Shown here: in pieces, positions 7,340 through 16,392 of the stretch
How positions within the stretch are numbered: the first letter of the stretch is position 1
Layout: every line of letters starts with the position of its first letter
IMG/VR virus record: IMGVR_UViG_3300020439_002657
Location: 1 to 64,000 of that record
DNA length: 64,000 bases
From: a virus
Direction: 5' to 3' (one strand)
Program-made: the position numbers and the translations under genes
The notes under the pieces: generated by a model
Database searches by the model: none
What the model saw: the letters and a program-made list of their open reading frames with translations, nothing else
What the model was told of the DNA's origin: nothing

Positions 7340-8230
7340 TCAGAGGACTTTGAAACCGACTCCTGAATAGGCGTGGGCGCGAGTCTTGAACCAGTTTTCT
7401 TCCCACTTCTGCTTTTCGGCAATCCTGGCACCATAGTAGGCGCTGGTTGCGGACATCGTGGTGCCGATGGATTCTGATAGCGAGCCGACAGAAACACTGG
7501 AATTGGCCAGGCCACCGACGATCCCATCCCCGTAGGCGCTCATTACATCGATGGTCATACGATTGATCAGCACCTCTTTGAGCTCTCGGGGAACCCGATC
7601 CGCGTGGTCATAGCCCGTTGTGTAATCGATGAAATGGGCGGCTGCATGCCGTCCGGTACCGAACCGCCATTGAGCAATTGGCATCCCGCTGTATCCGGCA
7701 TAGGATCCGGTATTAAAGAGAGCGGCCCGCATGGTTCCCCGGCGGTAATTGATTAGAGCATAATCTGTCAGATTAATCAGCGTTTCTCCGGTGAAAGGAC
7801 TCTTCACTTCCCAGTTGTGAAGCCTTGCCAGGGGGCGGCGGCGGAGCTTCACAAAGAAGTTCTTATCATGCTGGTTGCCGTCGAACATATAGAAATCGTC
7901 CCACTCGGCATAGGGCTCGATCTCCCGATGGTTGCTGTTGCGGACCGGCCTGGATCTCCAGAGTCGTGGGTAGATATCGAACTGGAGTCTTTCCTGGAGA
8001 ACCCGGACATTATGATCCAGCCAGTTCTTCAGCTGGTAGTTGGTGAGCTGTTCCCCGTTTACAGTTACGAGCAGGCTGTTCCCAACGAAAATAACTCTGC
8101 GAAGTTCGTCGGGATGCAGGAGGCAGCCCCAGCGGGCAGGGGGATCCTCTCCCGGTGACAGGCGCATTCCGAGGTCTCGGTACTCATAGTCCTGGGACTG
8201 ATCGTTGAACTCTCCCTGCCAGTTAGCCAT
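7340..8230 (-). CDS. neck or head-tail adaptor protein candidate
   Basis: The 296-residue protein resembles a group of phage neck/adaptor proteins. Its C-terminal third has I-D-Y-T-T-G-Y, then R-E-L-K-E-V-L-I-N, then a Ser/Gly-rich stretch (S-V-S-V-G-S-L-S-E-S-I-G-T-T) and Y-Y-G-A-R-I. I recall this pattern from connector-type structural proteins encoded near portal genes, and the portal here is 0.9 kb away on the other strand. No enzymatic motif is visible. It is transcribed just ahead of the lysis cassette from its own CCGATA box 26 bases before the start, with no Shine-Dalgarno sequence. Confidence 0.5.
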   Translation of the reverse strand: MANWQGEFNDQSQDYEYRDLGMRLSPGEDPPARWGCLLHPDELRRVIFVGNSLLVTVNGEQLTNYQLKNWLDHNVRVLQERLQFDIYPRLWRSRPVRNSNHREIEPYAEWDDFYMFDGNQHDKNFFVKLRRRPLARLHNWEVKSPFTGETLINLTDYALINYRRGTMRAALFNTGSYAGYSGMPIAQWRFGTGRHAAAHFIDYTTGYDHADRVPRELKEVLINRMTIDVMSAYGDGIVGGLANSSVSVGSLSESIGTTMSATSAYYGARIAEKQKWEENWFKTRAHAYSGVGFKVL

Positions 8231-8256
8231 GTATCAGGACTTAATTGACATCTTGC

Positions 8257-8262
8257 TATCGG
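8257..8262 (-). promoter_or_regulatory. late-promoter motif CCGATA for the neck gene
   Basis: GCCGATAG on the minus strand, 26 bases before the ATG at 8230. It matches the sigma-28 minus-10 consensus GCCGATAA in seven of eight positions. Confidence 0.75.
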
Positions 8263-8303
8263 CCCATAGGCTTCAGTCCAAATTTTTGGAGGTGAATAGA
8301 TCA

Positions 8304-8714
8304 ATGAAACAGATGATTCTGGTTTTAGTTTTCATGTCCCCGATCCTGTCCGTAACAGGGGAGCCTTCATTGATAACGGCGAAGGAGTTCGAGGTCTTCG
8401 CGGCCCAAAGGGCCGGGGAAAAGGTATGTATGAAAGGCCAGTTTTCTAAGGTATTTCAAGCCCATGTAAGACTCTATGATATTGAGGATAAGATGATAGG
8501 CTTTACCATGGACGATTCAAAGGGAGAATACTTCCAATATGCTATGGCCAAGAAATCGAAGCTTGCCAGCGAGCTGCTATCTCTGAAAGAAGATACACCG
8601 ATTCGCGCATGCGGCCACATTAAGATGGTTCCTGTCCCGATCGCCGGGAGTACGGATGCAGATCCTTTTTTTATGGTCCATGAGGTTGCCGTGCTTTCCG
8701 AACCTTCTGAATGA
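8304..8714 (+). CDS. secreted protein of unknown function
   Basis: The 136-residue product has a cleavable signal peptide (M-K-Q-M-I-L-V-L-V, hydrophobic to about residue 16). The rest contains two Cys (K-V-C-M-K-G and I-R-A-C-G-H) in a pattern that could form an OB-like beta barrel. The start at 8304 is set by GGAGGTG nine bases upstream. It is a plus-strand singleton between minus-strand phage genes, which suggests an accessory gene expressed from its own promoter in the lysogen. No family was recognised. Confidence 0.6.
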   Translation: MKQMILVLVFMSPILSVTGEPSLITAKEFEVFAAQRAGEKVCMKGQFSKVFQAHVRLYDIEDKMIGFTMDDSKGEYFQYAMAKKSKLASELLSLKEDTPIRACGHIKMVPVPIAGSTDADPFFMVHEVAVLSEPSE

Positions 8715-8727
8715 CCCATTTCCGGCT

Positions 8728-9009
8728 TCAGCCCAGATAGAATCCAACAATTCTATCTACACCAGTTGTGTCGGTAAAATGCGCGGCGGTGACCGGGTGG
8801 TGAAACTCCCGATTTCCGCTACCGGAACGAGTTCCACTTTTCCCGCTGATGCAGTCATAAGTAAGTGTCCACCCGGCCCCCGCTTCGATAGCGGTGACAA
8901 TGAATACTTTCTTTGAATCCTGAAACAGGGTATCCCCCGGGGGCAGGGAGAAGTGGTTCTCCAATGATTTCCGCTCAATGTCTGCGATATTGGGTAGGGT
9001 CTTGCGCAT
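8728..9009 (-). CDS. small phage protein of unknown function
   Basis: The 93-residue product starts M-R-K-T-L-P-N-I-A. It contains A-G-A-G-W-T-L-T-Y-D and a His-rich middle; no family was recognised. The start at 9009 is preferred over upstream codons because a CCGATT box sits exactly 25 bases before it, as in the other late genes. It is convergent with the secreted-protein gene and divergent from the portal gene. It could be a head completion protein, given its neighbours. Confidence 0.5.
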   Translation of the reverse strand: MRKTLPNIADIERKSLENHFSLPPGDTLFQDSKKVFIVTAIEAGAGWTLTYDCISGKSGTRSGSGNREFHHPVTAAHFTDTTGVDRIVGFYLG

Positions 9010-9034
9010 GACCGGACCATAGCAGTCCAAGGGC

Positions 9035-9040
9035 AATCGG
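9035..9040 (-). promoter_or_regulatory. late-promoter motif CCGATT
   Basis: CCGATT on the minus strand, 25 bases before the ATG at 9009. An A-rich minus-35-like segment (AAAA) lies 16 bases upstream of it. Confidence 0.6.
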
Positions 9041-9110
9041 TCAGATTTTTCAGATATTTTTCCCCGGAAAAAACCTGGAAAAACCCGGTAAAAACCCCCC
9101 CGTTGCTTCT

Positions 9111-9116
9111 CCGATG
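9111..9116 (+). promoter_or_regulatory. late-promoter motif CCGATG for the portal gene
   Basis: CCGATG, 26 bases before the portal ATG at 9143. TAAAAA lies 16-18 bases upstream. The leader has no Shine-Dalgarno sequence and ends in C before the ATG. Confidence 0.7.
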
Positions 9117-9142
9117 CCCTGCATTCTGCTACTGTTCGAGCC

Positions 9143-10774
9143 ATGGCAAACGGAAAGCCCGGTCGACCCAGAGGCCCGAACTACGAAAAGAACCTCCAGA
9201 AGAGACTCCGGGCTGCCCGGAATCGACAGTCGCAGGCACAGCGCGCCCGGGAGGATATCCGGGAATTCAAGGACTCCAGGATGTACGCGCTGGCGAAGTC
9301 CATGTTCCACGGCGTTCAAGCGAGAGAACAGGAAGAGAAAAAGCCGGTCTTTACATCCGAAGAGCAAAGCCTGATCAACCAGGGAATCCGGCTCCGCAAT
9401 CCTGACCGCCCCTCTTTCAATGACCTCCGGAAACTATCCTATTCCAATACTCTGGTCGGTGCCATCCACAAAGTCAGAATCGATGATCTTGGTCAATTTG
9501 GTCGGCCGTTCCGAGAGAAGGAGGGGTTCGATTTCGATCTGGAAGATCCGGACAAATCCCCGGGGGATGGGGACAAGGAGCTAATCCGGGATGCCAGGAA
9601 ATTCTTTGAGTTCATGGGCGACAAGGTGGAGGGCTGGCAGAACCGGGATCGTTTCCATGCAGTATTCCAATTCATGATCCGGGATACTTTAGCCATCGAC
9701 AGTGTGGCTTTCTATCTGGTCCGGAATCGGAGGGGTCAGGTTGTCGAAGTCAAGTATCTGGATCCCGCAACTATCTACCCCACAATTGAGTCCGGATACA
9801 AGAATGACCCACGGATCCGCTGGGTGCAGATCGTGAATAGTACAGTGGTCGAAACCTTTACAGATGAAGAGATCATTGTGCGCCACCAGAATGAGTTGAG
9901 CGATGTTCGGTACCGAAACTCGGGGCTCTCTCCTGCAGAGGTTTCCGTGATGGAAATCATCGCCACAATGAATGCCCTGAAGTTTAATCGGGATCGGTTC
10001 TCCAATAATCCGCCTCCAGGGTTTCTCTACCTTCCTGGGAATATGCCTCAGGAAGTCTTGGATGATCTCCAGGTGCAATGGGAGAACATGTTCTCGGGGA
10101 ACAATAACAATCACCGGATCCCCTTGATTACGTCCGAGGCCCAGGATCTCAAGTTCACCAACCTCAATACACTGAGCGACATGGCATTCGAAAAGCTGAT
10201 GCAATGGGTCACGACCTTTACCCTGGCCGCCCATGGAATGGACCAAGCGGAGCTCGGCCTGCGTTTGATGGGTAGCCAGGGACTGTCTGAAGGATCTATG
10301 GATGGGCGGATAGATGCCGCAATGACCAGGGCAAAGAAGTCGATGCTATCCTATTTTGCAGACGTATGCAACGATATAAAGGAGACTGTGGACAGGTACG
10401 AACCACTGGTTTTCGTCTTCAATGGAGTTGAGAAGGAGGATGAAGATAAGCGCCTGGAGAGGGACGAGAAGCTGGTTAAGTCCATTGAGCTCATGGATGA
10501 AGTGCGGAGCCGAAGGGATATGCCGACTGTGGGAGAGGCACTCCGGAAAATCTATGACCTTTCCGATGAAGACTTCGAGCAGGTGAAGTACGCCGGGGCC
10601 TTCGTATTGGATACAAACTGGAGTCAATCTGGAGCTCAGCTTGTGCAGAATCTTGCCGGTGGTGGCGAGGGGGATATGGGGATGCCTCCAGAAGCCCCGG
10701 AGCAACAGGAATTCGATTTCGAAGACTACGATCCTTCCCAGGAAGACAATCCCCCGGAAGGGGACTGGGGCTGA
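9143..10774 (+). CDS. phage portal protein
   Basis: The 543-residue protein has the organisation of HK97-like portals. A basic, Arg-rich N-terminus leads to a wing region with Y-L-D-P-A-T-I-Y-P (about 222-230). E-I-I-V-R-H-Q-N and S-G-L-S-P-A-E-V-S follow (about 262-285), then a clip/stem region and an acidic, Pro/Glu-rich tail from about 510. Portals form the dodecameric ring at the capsid vertex through which DNA is packaged and ejected. The terminase that should dock on it is not in this window. The gene is on the opposite strand to the capsid operon and 24 kb away from it, an unusual separation. Confidence 0.85.
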   Translation: MANGKPGRPRGPNYEKNLQKRLRAARNRQSQAQRAREDIREFKDSRMYALAKSMFHGVQAREQEEKKPVFTSEEQSLINQGIRLRNPDRPSFNDLRKLSYSNTLVGAIHKVRIDDLGQFGRPFREKEGFDFDLEDPDKSPGDGDKELIRDARKFFEFMGDKVEGWQNRDRFHAVFQFMIRDTLAIDSVAFYLVRNRRGQVVEVKYLDPATIYPTIESGYKNDPRIRWVQIVNSTVVETFTDEEIIVRHQNELSDVRYRNSGLSPAEVSVMEIIATMNALKFNRDRFSNNPPPGFLYLPGNMPQEVLDDLQVQWENMFSGNNNNHRIPLITSEAQDLKFTNLNTLSDMAFEKLMQWVTTFTLAAHGMDQAELGLRLMGSQGLSEGSMDGRIDAAMTRAKKSMLSYFADVCNDIKETVDRYEPLVFVFNGVEKEDEDKRLERDEKLVKSIELMDEVRSRRDMPTVGEALRKIYDLSDEDFEQVKYAGAFVLDTNWSQSGAQLVQNLAGGGEGDMGMPPEAPEQQEFDFEDYDPSQEDNPPEGDWG

Positions 10775-10780
10775 AGCACC

Positions 10781-11506
10781 TTACCAGGGCCATCCGGATT
10801 CCGGGTCGTAGTTCTTCACGCCTTCCGGTCCCAGCGAGTTGACTTCATCTCGCTTTGTCCATTTCACACTGTATAGAGTCTGTCCGGCCTGAAAGGTATC
10901 GAGGTCGACTGCATCCCGGATTGCCTCGAGGTAGGCTACGCCCGGCACCGGGTGCGGGTTGTTGCTACTATCCAACCACGCGGAAACCGGGTGGGTGGAG
11001 TACAATGAGATGGCCCTTTCAAGGTTTCGAAGGTATTTCTCTCCGGAATCCCAGTCTATCGAGTGGACGGTGACCGTGGAGCGGTAAGTGAATTCCTTGA
11101 ATTGCCGAATAGCTTCAAGCTTCGAGATCAAGTTGGACTTTGCTTCCGCCAGTTTGTTGGAGTCGACGGTCCACCTGGATTCTTCTTCGATCCATGGGCC
11201 TGTTTCGAATTCCCCGGGGACCACGCTGGTCATTGTAGAATCCGGGCTCTGTCCCAGTTCCAGTTCTATTTTTGCGCCCGTTGATTGATTGTAATAATCC
11301 AGATCTCTGAAATCAGGGACAGCCAGAACGGATCCACTCTGAAGAATTAAGGTTTCGTTTGGGCCGCTTTCCGGTATTGATAGGCCGGATTCCAGGACGC
11401 TATGCGGTGGAAGAAGAAACTCACCCGGATTCTTTTGATCCGGTATTGCCGTTTCATAACGAAGGAACTCTCCTGTGTCGGGGTCGAAAACCAGTGCTCT
11501 ATTCAT
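10781..11506 (-). CDS. tail fibre assembly-like protein
   Basis: The 241-residue product (start M-N-R-A-L-V-F-D-P-D-T-G-E-F) has an N-terminal small beta domain. From about residue 130 it has a helical part resembling DUF4376-like tail-fibre partners: K-L-A-E-A-K-S-N-L, later Y-L-E-A-I-R-D-A and L-Y-S-V-K-W. It follows the collar-domain fibre gene and overlaps its end by eight bases. A fibre chaperone or a distal fibre subunit are both possible. Confidence 0.5.
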   Translation of the reverse strand: MNRALVFDPDTGEFLRYETAIPDQKNPGEFLLPPHSVLESGLSIPESGPNETLILQSGSVLAVPDFRDLDYYNQSTGAKIELELGQSPDSTMTSVVPGEFETGPWIEEESRWTVDSNKLAEAKSNLISKLEAIRQFKEFTYRSTVTVHSIDWDSGEKYLRNLERAISLYSTHPVSAWLDSSNNPHPVPGVAYLEAIRDAVDLDTFQAGQTLYSVKWTKRDEVNSLGPEGVKNYDPESGWPW

Positions 11507-12344
11507 AACGAATCCCCCAGTGGATCGCGACCGTGACTCCACGGTTCTCGTCGGTGGACCGCGGATCGCCTGAACTGTTGCTCGCAGGCCCGGCAGTGTA
11601 GGTCTGTGTTACTGCCTCATTTGGGTGGCCGGTGCCTGAATAATAGATCCAGAAAGTGGAGTTCCCATAGTAAACGTATCCACTCACATAGTGCCTGTGG
11701 TCTTTCAGGCCATCGAGGAGTACGTCGAGCAGATTGCCTCCATCGTAGTAGTTGCCGTTTGCCTTTTGAAAAGCGGAGGAAGTACCCGCTCCACGGACTC
11801 CGATACCTTTCCAGTCGGGCAACTCGAATGTGGTGCTGTCATCGCCGGGTCCGAACTTCTGTTTGTCGGTTCCCGTATCATCATATAATTCCGGATGATT
11901 CTGGACCCAGGCCCATAGGTCTGCATAGGAAGTCCGGGATAGGCTGGCCCGGTTGAAGTAGACCACTCCCTGTGGCGGCGTCGATGTAATGAATATTCCA
12001 ATTTCCCCGACACGGCTGTTGGTGGCTGCCGCCGGGAGCTGCGCTGATGGAACGGTCCCGGAGCTGTCCAGGGAAGCATACCCATTGGCAGTGCCTTTCT
12101 CTGAAATGTCCTGCTTGGCAGCCAGGGAAGTGGCCAGCGCATTCTGGGCACGGGCATCCGTGAAATAGCGATTGGTGGATCCTTCCGCCAGGGCATCCGT
12201 CGTTTTTCCGGAAAGGGAAAGCTGAGAGTCCGGGAGTTTTCCGGACGCATTCAGGGTGGCAACGCCGTTTGCCTGGCCAAAGGTAGCCCGGAGAGCATTG
12301 AACTCATCGCGTATCCGACCTGCTATTCGTTTTAGCTCATTCAT
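11499..12344 (-). CDS. tail fibre with phage tail collar domain
   Basis: The 281-residue protein has a helical N-terminus and a fibre repeat E-G-S-T-N-R-Y-F-T-D-A-R-A (about 53-65). A conserved N-G-Y-A-S-L-D-S-S-G linker comes next. A tail collar-like C-terminal half contains G-P-G-D-D-S-T-T-F-E-L-P-D-W-K-G (about 167-180) and ends with a glycine/tyrosine-rich tip. The final A-I-H-W-G-I-R-Y-E resembles the usual collar C-terminus. Its first 105 residues are closely related to the next gene upstream, but the C-termini are unrelated. Confidence 0.75.
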   Translation of the reverse strand: MNELKRIAGRIRDEFNALRATFGQANGVATLNASGKLPDSQLSLSGKTTDALAEGSTNRYFTDARAQNALATSLAAKQDISEKGTANGYASLDSSGTVPSAQLPAAATNSRVGEIGIFITSTPPQGVVYFNRASLSRTSYADLWAWVQNHPELYDDTGTDKQKFGPGDDSTTFELPDWKGIGVRGAGTSSAFQKANGNYYDGGNLLDVLLDGLKDHRHYVSGYVYYGNSTFWIYYSGTGHPNEAVTQTYTAGPASNSSGDPRSTDENRGVTVAIHWGIRYE

Positions 12345-12361
12345 CGTATAGCTTCACTTTC

Positions 12362-12964
12362 CTATGCCAGTTTGATGGCCGTCAGCATCATGTTGCTATT
12401 TGCAGAATTGATATAGAGCGCGTTGGTGGCGTCGGATATAGCCTGGACCGTTGTAAATGTGAAGGGCAGGGGGCCAGAACCAGTGCTATTGCTTTTTGAG
12501 AATACGGGAGTCGTGCTATTGTTTATGGACAGTTCGTGCGAGGCCCCTGCCGCAATTTCGGCGAACAGGAAGATCAAATATGTTCCCGGCGAGGGAACGG
12601 AATACCATGTCTGATCGCTGGCCGGATCCTGGTGTACATGATCTGTTGTCTCCGCCGGGAGCTGGGCGGATGGCACTTGGCCGGATCCGTCCAGTGACGC
12701 ATATCCGTTTGGCTGGCCTTTCTCCGAGGTGTCCTGTTTTGCCGATAGCGCTCCGGAAACGGCGTCAGTAGCCCGGGCGTCGGTGAAGTATAGATTGCTT
12801 CCTTCGGCAAGATCATCCGTAGATTTGCCTGCCAGAGAAAGCTGCGCATCCGGGAGATGTCCTGAGCCATCCAGGGTGGCCAGACCATTGGAACTCCCGA
12901 ATAGAGCGCGGATCGAGTTGAACTCGGCGCGGAGTCGTGCTGCAATTCTCTGGAATTCCGTCAT
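12362..12964 (-). CDS. paralogous tail fibre with a different tip domain
   Basis: The 200-residue protein shares its N-terminal module (about 1-108) with the 11499-12344 product at roughly two-thirds identity by eye. Shared blocks include the Y-F-T-D-A-R-A repeat and N-G-Y-A-S-L-D-G-S-G. It then carries a different beta-rich tip beginning W-Y-S-V-P-S-P-G-T-Y. The pair looks like a tandem duplication with replacement of the receptor-binding end. Its start codon overlaps the stop of the upstream fibre gene. Confidence 0.65.
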   Translation of the reverse strand: MTEFQRIAARLRAEFNSIRALFGSSNGLATLDGSGHLPDAQLSLAGKSTDDLAEGSNLYFTDARATDAVSGALSAKQDTSEKGQPNGYASLDGSGQVPSAQLPAETTDHVHQDPASDQTWYSVPSPGTYLIFLFAEIAAGASHELSINNSTTPVFSKSNSTGSGPLPFTFTTVQAISDATNALYINSANSNMMLTAIKLA

Positions 12965-14139
12965 CAGTTCAGTCCGTTCTCGAATTCAGTTATGAAGTCA
13001 TTGGCCGTACCATAGTCGATGCGGGGCCGGAACAGGAAGACACCGTTGGAATCAATTTGGCCAAGGATTACACTGGTTTCGGTCGCCGGTTCCGTGTCGG
13101 ATATGGCGCCGGGAGTGCTCCCATCAAGGTAGGCTCGCCCGGTAAAGGAGTAGTCGCCCGGATCTCCCTGGAGCCAGCCATAGGTCAGTAGAACGAATTG
13201 GTCTGGAGTAACGATGGCCGCAACTATTCCGGCCGGAAGTGTCCGCAGGGGATCCGTGCAGTCCGCCAGTACAAAGGCCTCCGTGACCGGGTCTTTTGCC
13301 AGGATGTCATTTTTCGAAAAGCCGTGGCCGATCATGTCCACCACCAGGAAGATTCCATTCACCCGGTATTTGTTGAAGTAGAGATTGATCGATCCTTCGG
13401 CCAGTTCGTCCGTTGTACGCGCCGCAAACCAGTTGGTTGCGTTAGTATCTGTGAAGAATAGATTGGTCGATCCTTCGGGGATATCGTCGGAGCTCCGGTT
13501 GTTCAGCCAGGTGTCGGCAATGCCGTCAGTGAAATACTTGTTTGTCGACCCTTCCTGGAGATCGTCAGTGGACCTGGTAGCAAAGAGTTCTACTCCATCG
13601 ATTCGAAACTCTTTTCCAGATTCCAGGTCGATGTTTTCCGAGAAAACCCAGGCATCTCTGGACAGCATCCACCGGATCCATTTCTTTACGTTGCCGATTA
13701 GATCAATGCCACCGCCGTCCGCCTCTGCATCAGAGGTGGCGTTCTTGGCCAGCTCGATGTTCTTATCTTCTACCTGGAGAGTGCTGGTATCGATCTGGGT
13801 CTGTGTGCCTTCCACAAACAGATTGCCGGGGATCGTTACGTTGCCGTCATCATCGACCGCTATACCGGTTTCTTCGATGGAAGAGCCCGCCTGGTTCGTC
13901 CGAATGAGCTTTGCCCCGGTGGCCGGGTTTACCCTGTTCGCGTATCGATTGTCTGCATAGCCCAGAGGGACCAGATCCTGGGGTAGTGCAGGGTCGGCCC
14001 CACGGAACCGCTCCAGCGCCGAATCGTCATTGGTCCGGGCCTCCAGTCCTTCCGAGGTGGAGCGGATAGCCTTCCCGCCTTTCCCGAATCGGACCAGGGA
14101 AGCAAGCCCGGAAAGTGTGAATCGACTCTCCCGAAGCAT
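12964..14139 (-). CDS. tail fibre protein with repeated fibre motifs
   Basis: The 391-residue protein has three tandem copies (about 210-285) of a D-D-L-x-E-G-S-T-N-x-Y-F-T-D-type fibre repeat. The same motif is seen once each in the two downstream fibre genes. An earlier segment contains the V-E-G-T-Q-T-Q-I-D-T-S-T-L-Q-V-E-D motif common in phage fibres. It probably forms the proximal fibre. It is followed without a gap by the paralogous fibre gene. Confidence 0.7.
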   Translation of the reverse strand: MLRESRFTLSGLASLVRFGKGGKAIRSTSEGLEARTNDDSALERFRGADPALPQDLVPLGYADNRYANRVNPATGAKLIRTNQAGSSIEETGIAVDDDGNVTIPGNLFVEGTQTQIDTSTLQVEDKNIELAKNATSDAEADGGGIDLIGNVKKWIRWMLSRDAWVFSENIDLESGKEFRIDGVELFATRSTDDLQEGSTNKYFTDGIADTWLNNRSSDDIPEGSTNLFFTDTNATNWFAARTTDELAEGSINLYFNKYRVNGIFLVVDMIGHGFSKNDILAKDPVTEAFVLADCTDPLRTLPAGIVAAIVTPDQFVLLTYGWLQGDPGDYSFTGRAYLDGSTPGAISDTEPATETSVILGQIDSNGVFLFRPRIDYGTANDFITEFENGLN

Positions 14140-14145
14140 CTACAG

Positions 14146-14532
14146 TTAGCCCATCAGTACTTTGAGTTCAACTTTGCCGTTGGTTACAGGGGTGCCGACT
14201 TCCAGACTCGTCACATCTCCAGTCAGAACATACAGGCCTTTGCGCGCCCGATCCTGGGTGTCGCCATCCACCCGGACGTGGAAAGGCGCAAGGTCACCGG
14301 CCTGGATTCCAGCTTGCGTATCATCCTGAGTATAGGTGGCTCGGATAATCAGGTAGTTTAGCGTGGAAGGAATGATCGGGATGTTTACCAGGTTATCCTG
14401 GTCATTGATCCAGTAGGTAAGGTGCTGCGGTTCCTGGGTCTGGGCCTCCAGCTCGATCTTCGGGAGAATAGAGCGTTCTTTCTGCGATTCGCTGCGGGCC
14501 AGAGTCTCCACAATAATGCGGTGTGTTTCCAT
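14146..14532 (-). CDS. fibre- or baseplate-associated protein of unknown function
   Basis: The 128-residue beta-rich protein (M-E-T-H-R-I-I-V-E-T-L) heads the fibre operon and lies seven bases before the large fibre gene. No family was recognised; a fibre-baseplate connector is plausible. A CCGATA box sits exactly 25 bases before its start, with no Shine-Dalgarno sequence. It is divergent from the tape measure gene. Confidence 0.55.
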   Translation of the reverse strand: METHRIIVETLARSESQKERSILPKIELEAQTQEPQHLTYWINDQDNLVNIPIIPSTLNYLIIRATYTQDDTQAGIQAGDLAPFHVRVDGDTQDRARKGLYVLTGDVTSLEVGTPVTNGKVELKVLMG

Positions 14533-14557
14533 GGCTGGAGTATCCCTGGAAGAGGGC

Positions 14558-14563
14558 TATCGG
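14558..14563 (-). promoter_or_regulatory. late-promoter motif CCGATA for the fibre operon
   Basis: TCCGATAG on the minus strand, 25 bases before the ATG at 14532. CAAA lies 17 bases upstream of the hexamer. Confidence 0.75.
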
Positions 14564-14574
14564 ACAAGGCTGGA

Positions 14575-14580
14575 CCGAAG
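14575..14580 (+). promoter_or_regulatory. degenerate late-promoter motif before tape measure gene
   Basis: CCGAAG, 24 bases before the ATG at 14605. The spacing matches the other late genes, but the hexamer is only a partial match. Confidence 0.35.
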
Positions 14581-14604
14581 TTTGATCCATCAATAGGATC
14601 AGGT

Positions 14605-16335
14605 ATGCCTATCAATGTAAAACTCGACCTGGACGATAGACAGGCCAGGCAGCAGGTCGAGAAGTTCCGAAAGCAGGCCGGTCAACCCATTAAGACGGCA
14701 GTCGACGCTGGCCAGGCAGGTCCTCAATCCTATGCCGCTGTGCAACGCCGCCGCATGGAGGAGAAGCGGCAAGAGCAAAAAAAGCGGGAAGTCTATCAGA
14801 ATGCACAGCAGGCCGCCCAGCAGGCACAGTCCGGCGAAGAAGAGTTCCTTAGAGGTGGGTTCTACAATGCTGCCAAAGACAAGATCGATGCGCTGAAGCG
14901 TACCCGGGACATGTTCCGCCGGGACAAAGACAAGGACAACAGGGGAGCGGAATCGGAAGGCGCGGGTGGCGGCCCCGATGCGCTGCAGAGTGCAGCGAAC
15001 GCCGGAGGCGGAATGTTCGGTCGCCTGTTCGGGGAGAAAAACGCCAAGAAGAACAAGCCCATCCAACGGCTATATGTGCAGAACGCAGTCTTTCGGAATG
15101 CCCGGGGGCTTGGCGGAAGCGGATCTGGCAGTGGCTCCGGCAGTGAGTCCGGGGGAGGAGGAAAGCCCGGGGGGACAATGTCCGGGATGGGAAAAGCGGC
15201 TCCATACATTGGCATAGCTTTTGCTGTCGCCGGGGCACTTGTGAAAGCCATATCCGCGATGGGTGAGAAGCGCTCGAATGCTCGGATGTCCCAGCAGCAG
15301 TCTCTGAAGGCCATAGGTCTGACCAATTACCAGGGTGGGCTATTTCATCATGCCGAAGCAGGTATGGCCAATCTTGAGTTCCTGAAGCAATCCGGGATGC
15401 GGAGGGGCTACAAACTCACTCATTCCTCGTCCAGAGGTGGCGATCCTAATGCACTTAGTTTTGCTGCATCACAAGGGCTTGGCGCATCGGAGTTTGCGAG
15501 TACTCTTGGAAAGCTTCGCTATGGTGGGATGGACATGAAGACAATGGAGTTCGTAAGGTACATGAAGGCCGCGAATGTCCAGAACCTGCGCCAGGGAGAG
15601 TATCTCCAGGAAATTGCCGGCCATACCAAGGGCATGCGCGATCAGGGATATGGCGCCATGGATAAGACCGAGATGAAGAATTTCCTCGGCCTTGCCGCGC
15701 AGATGTCCTCCACTCAGTCGAGCAATGGAAGCACAGCAAGCAGAGGGCTGGAAATTGCCAAGGCAGTAGACAAATCGATTCGTGGCGCTGACAAGGGTGG
15801 GCCTCTCGGGTCGCTCGTGCTTTCTCAGCTCATGGCATCCGGAATGGACCCTCTGGAGGCCTATATGCAAGCTGAACAGGGCATGGGGAATGAGCAGAAT
15901 CGGAAGATCGCCGAAAAATTCCGGAAAGAAATGTTTGGTGGAAACAAATTTGCTCAGGGCATTGCTTTTCGGAATTGGGGATTGACGTCCTCGGTCAATG
16001 AAGGAGCCAATATTCGATTTGACAAAGCGAGCCCTGCAGGAAGTGCAAAAATTCCCGTCAATTCGATGCGTTCCATTGAATTGCGCAATAAGACGGAAAT
16101 GGCTTATGCAACCAGCCCGACCGCTGCCAAAGCGATGGAGATTTCTCATGATGCGCAGATGCAAATGCTCGACCTTATGAAGAAAATGGAGCCCAATCTT
16201 AGGCCCATCGCGGATGGGATTCACAAAGCTGAATCCGCTCTATTCGAGTTTGTAAATGAAGCGGTCCCCGTGATGGGTAAGCTCGTAGAAACCATAAAGG
16301 ATGTAGGAGATGGTTTGGCAGACTTTCTGGGATAG
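14605..16335 (+). CDS. tail tape measure protein candidate
   Basis: The 576-residue protein has the usual tape measure start (alternating hydrophobic I-N-V-K-L-D-L-D-D, then helical Q-V-E-K-F-R-K). A charged coiled-coil region runs to about 110, followed by a Gly/Ser-rich linker (about 165-190). A hydrophobic segment comes next (about 198-215, Y-I-G-I-A-F-A-V-A-G-A-L-V), then a long helical remainder. Tape measure proteins set tail length and may reach the host membrane. The ATG at 14605 is used because upstream codons overlap the divergent promoter. Normally this gene follows the tail chaperones on the same strand; here it is inverted relative to them, together with the next gene. Confidence 0.65.
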   Translation: MPINVKLDLDDRQARQQVEKFRKQAGQPIKTAVDAGQAGPQSYAAVQRRRMEEKRQEQKKREVYQNAQQAAQQAQSGEEEFLRGGFYNAAKDKIDALKRTRDMFRRDKDKDNRGAESEGAGGGPDALQSAANAGGGMFGRLFGEKNAKKNKPIQRLYVQNAVFRNARGLGGSGSGSGSGSESGGGGKPGGTMSGMGKAAPYIGIAFAVAGALVKAISAMGEKRSNARMSQQQSLKAIGLTNYQGGLFHHAEAGMANLEFLKQSGMRRGYKLTHSSSRGGDPNALSFAASQGLGASEFASTLGKLRYGGMDMKTMEFVRYMKAANVQNLRQGEYLQEIAGHTKGMRDQGYGAMDKTEMKNFLGLAAQMSSTQSSNGSTASRGLEIAKAVDKSIRGADKGGPLGSLVLSQLMASGMDPLEAYMQAEQGMGNEQNRKIAEKFRKEMFGGNKFAQGIAFRNWGLTSSVNEGANIRFDKASPAGSAKIPVNSMRSIELRNKTEMAYATSPTAAKAMEISHDAQMQMLDLMKKMEPNLRPIADGIHKAESALFEFVNEAVPVMGKLVETIKDVGDGLADFLG

Positions 16336-16392
16336 TTACCCGGCGCATGACAAAATGGTTGAAATACAAAGGATTCCGCAGAGAATCAACTC

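Noticed and set aside
15469-16224. 251-codon minus-strand frame opposite the tape measure gene
   Set aside because: It is His- and Cys-rich in a shadow-like way; the plus frame has the continuous helical pattern of a tape measure protein.
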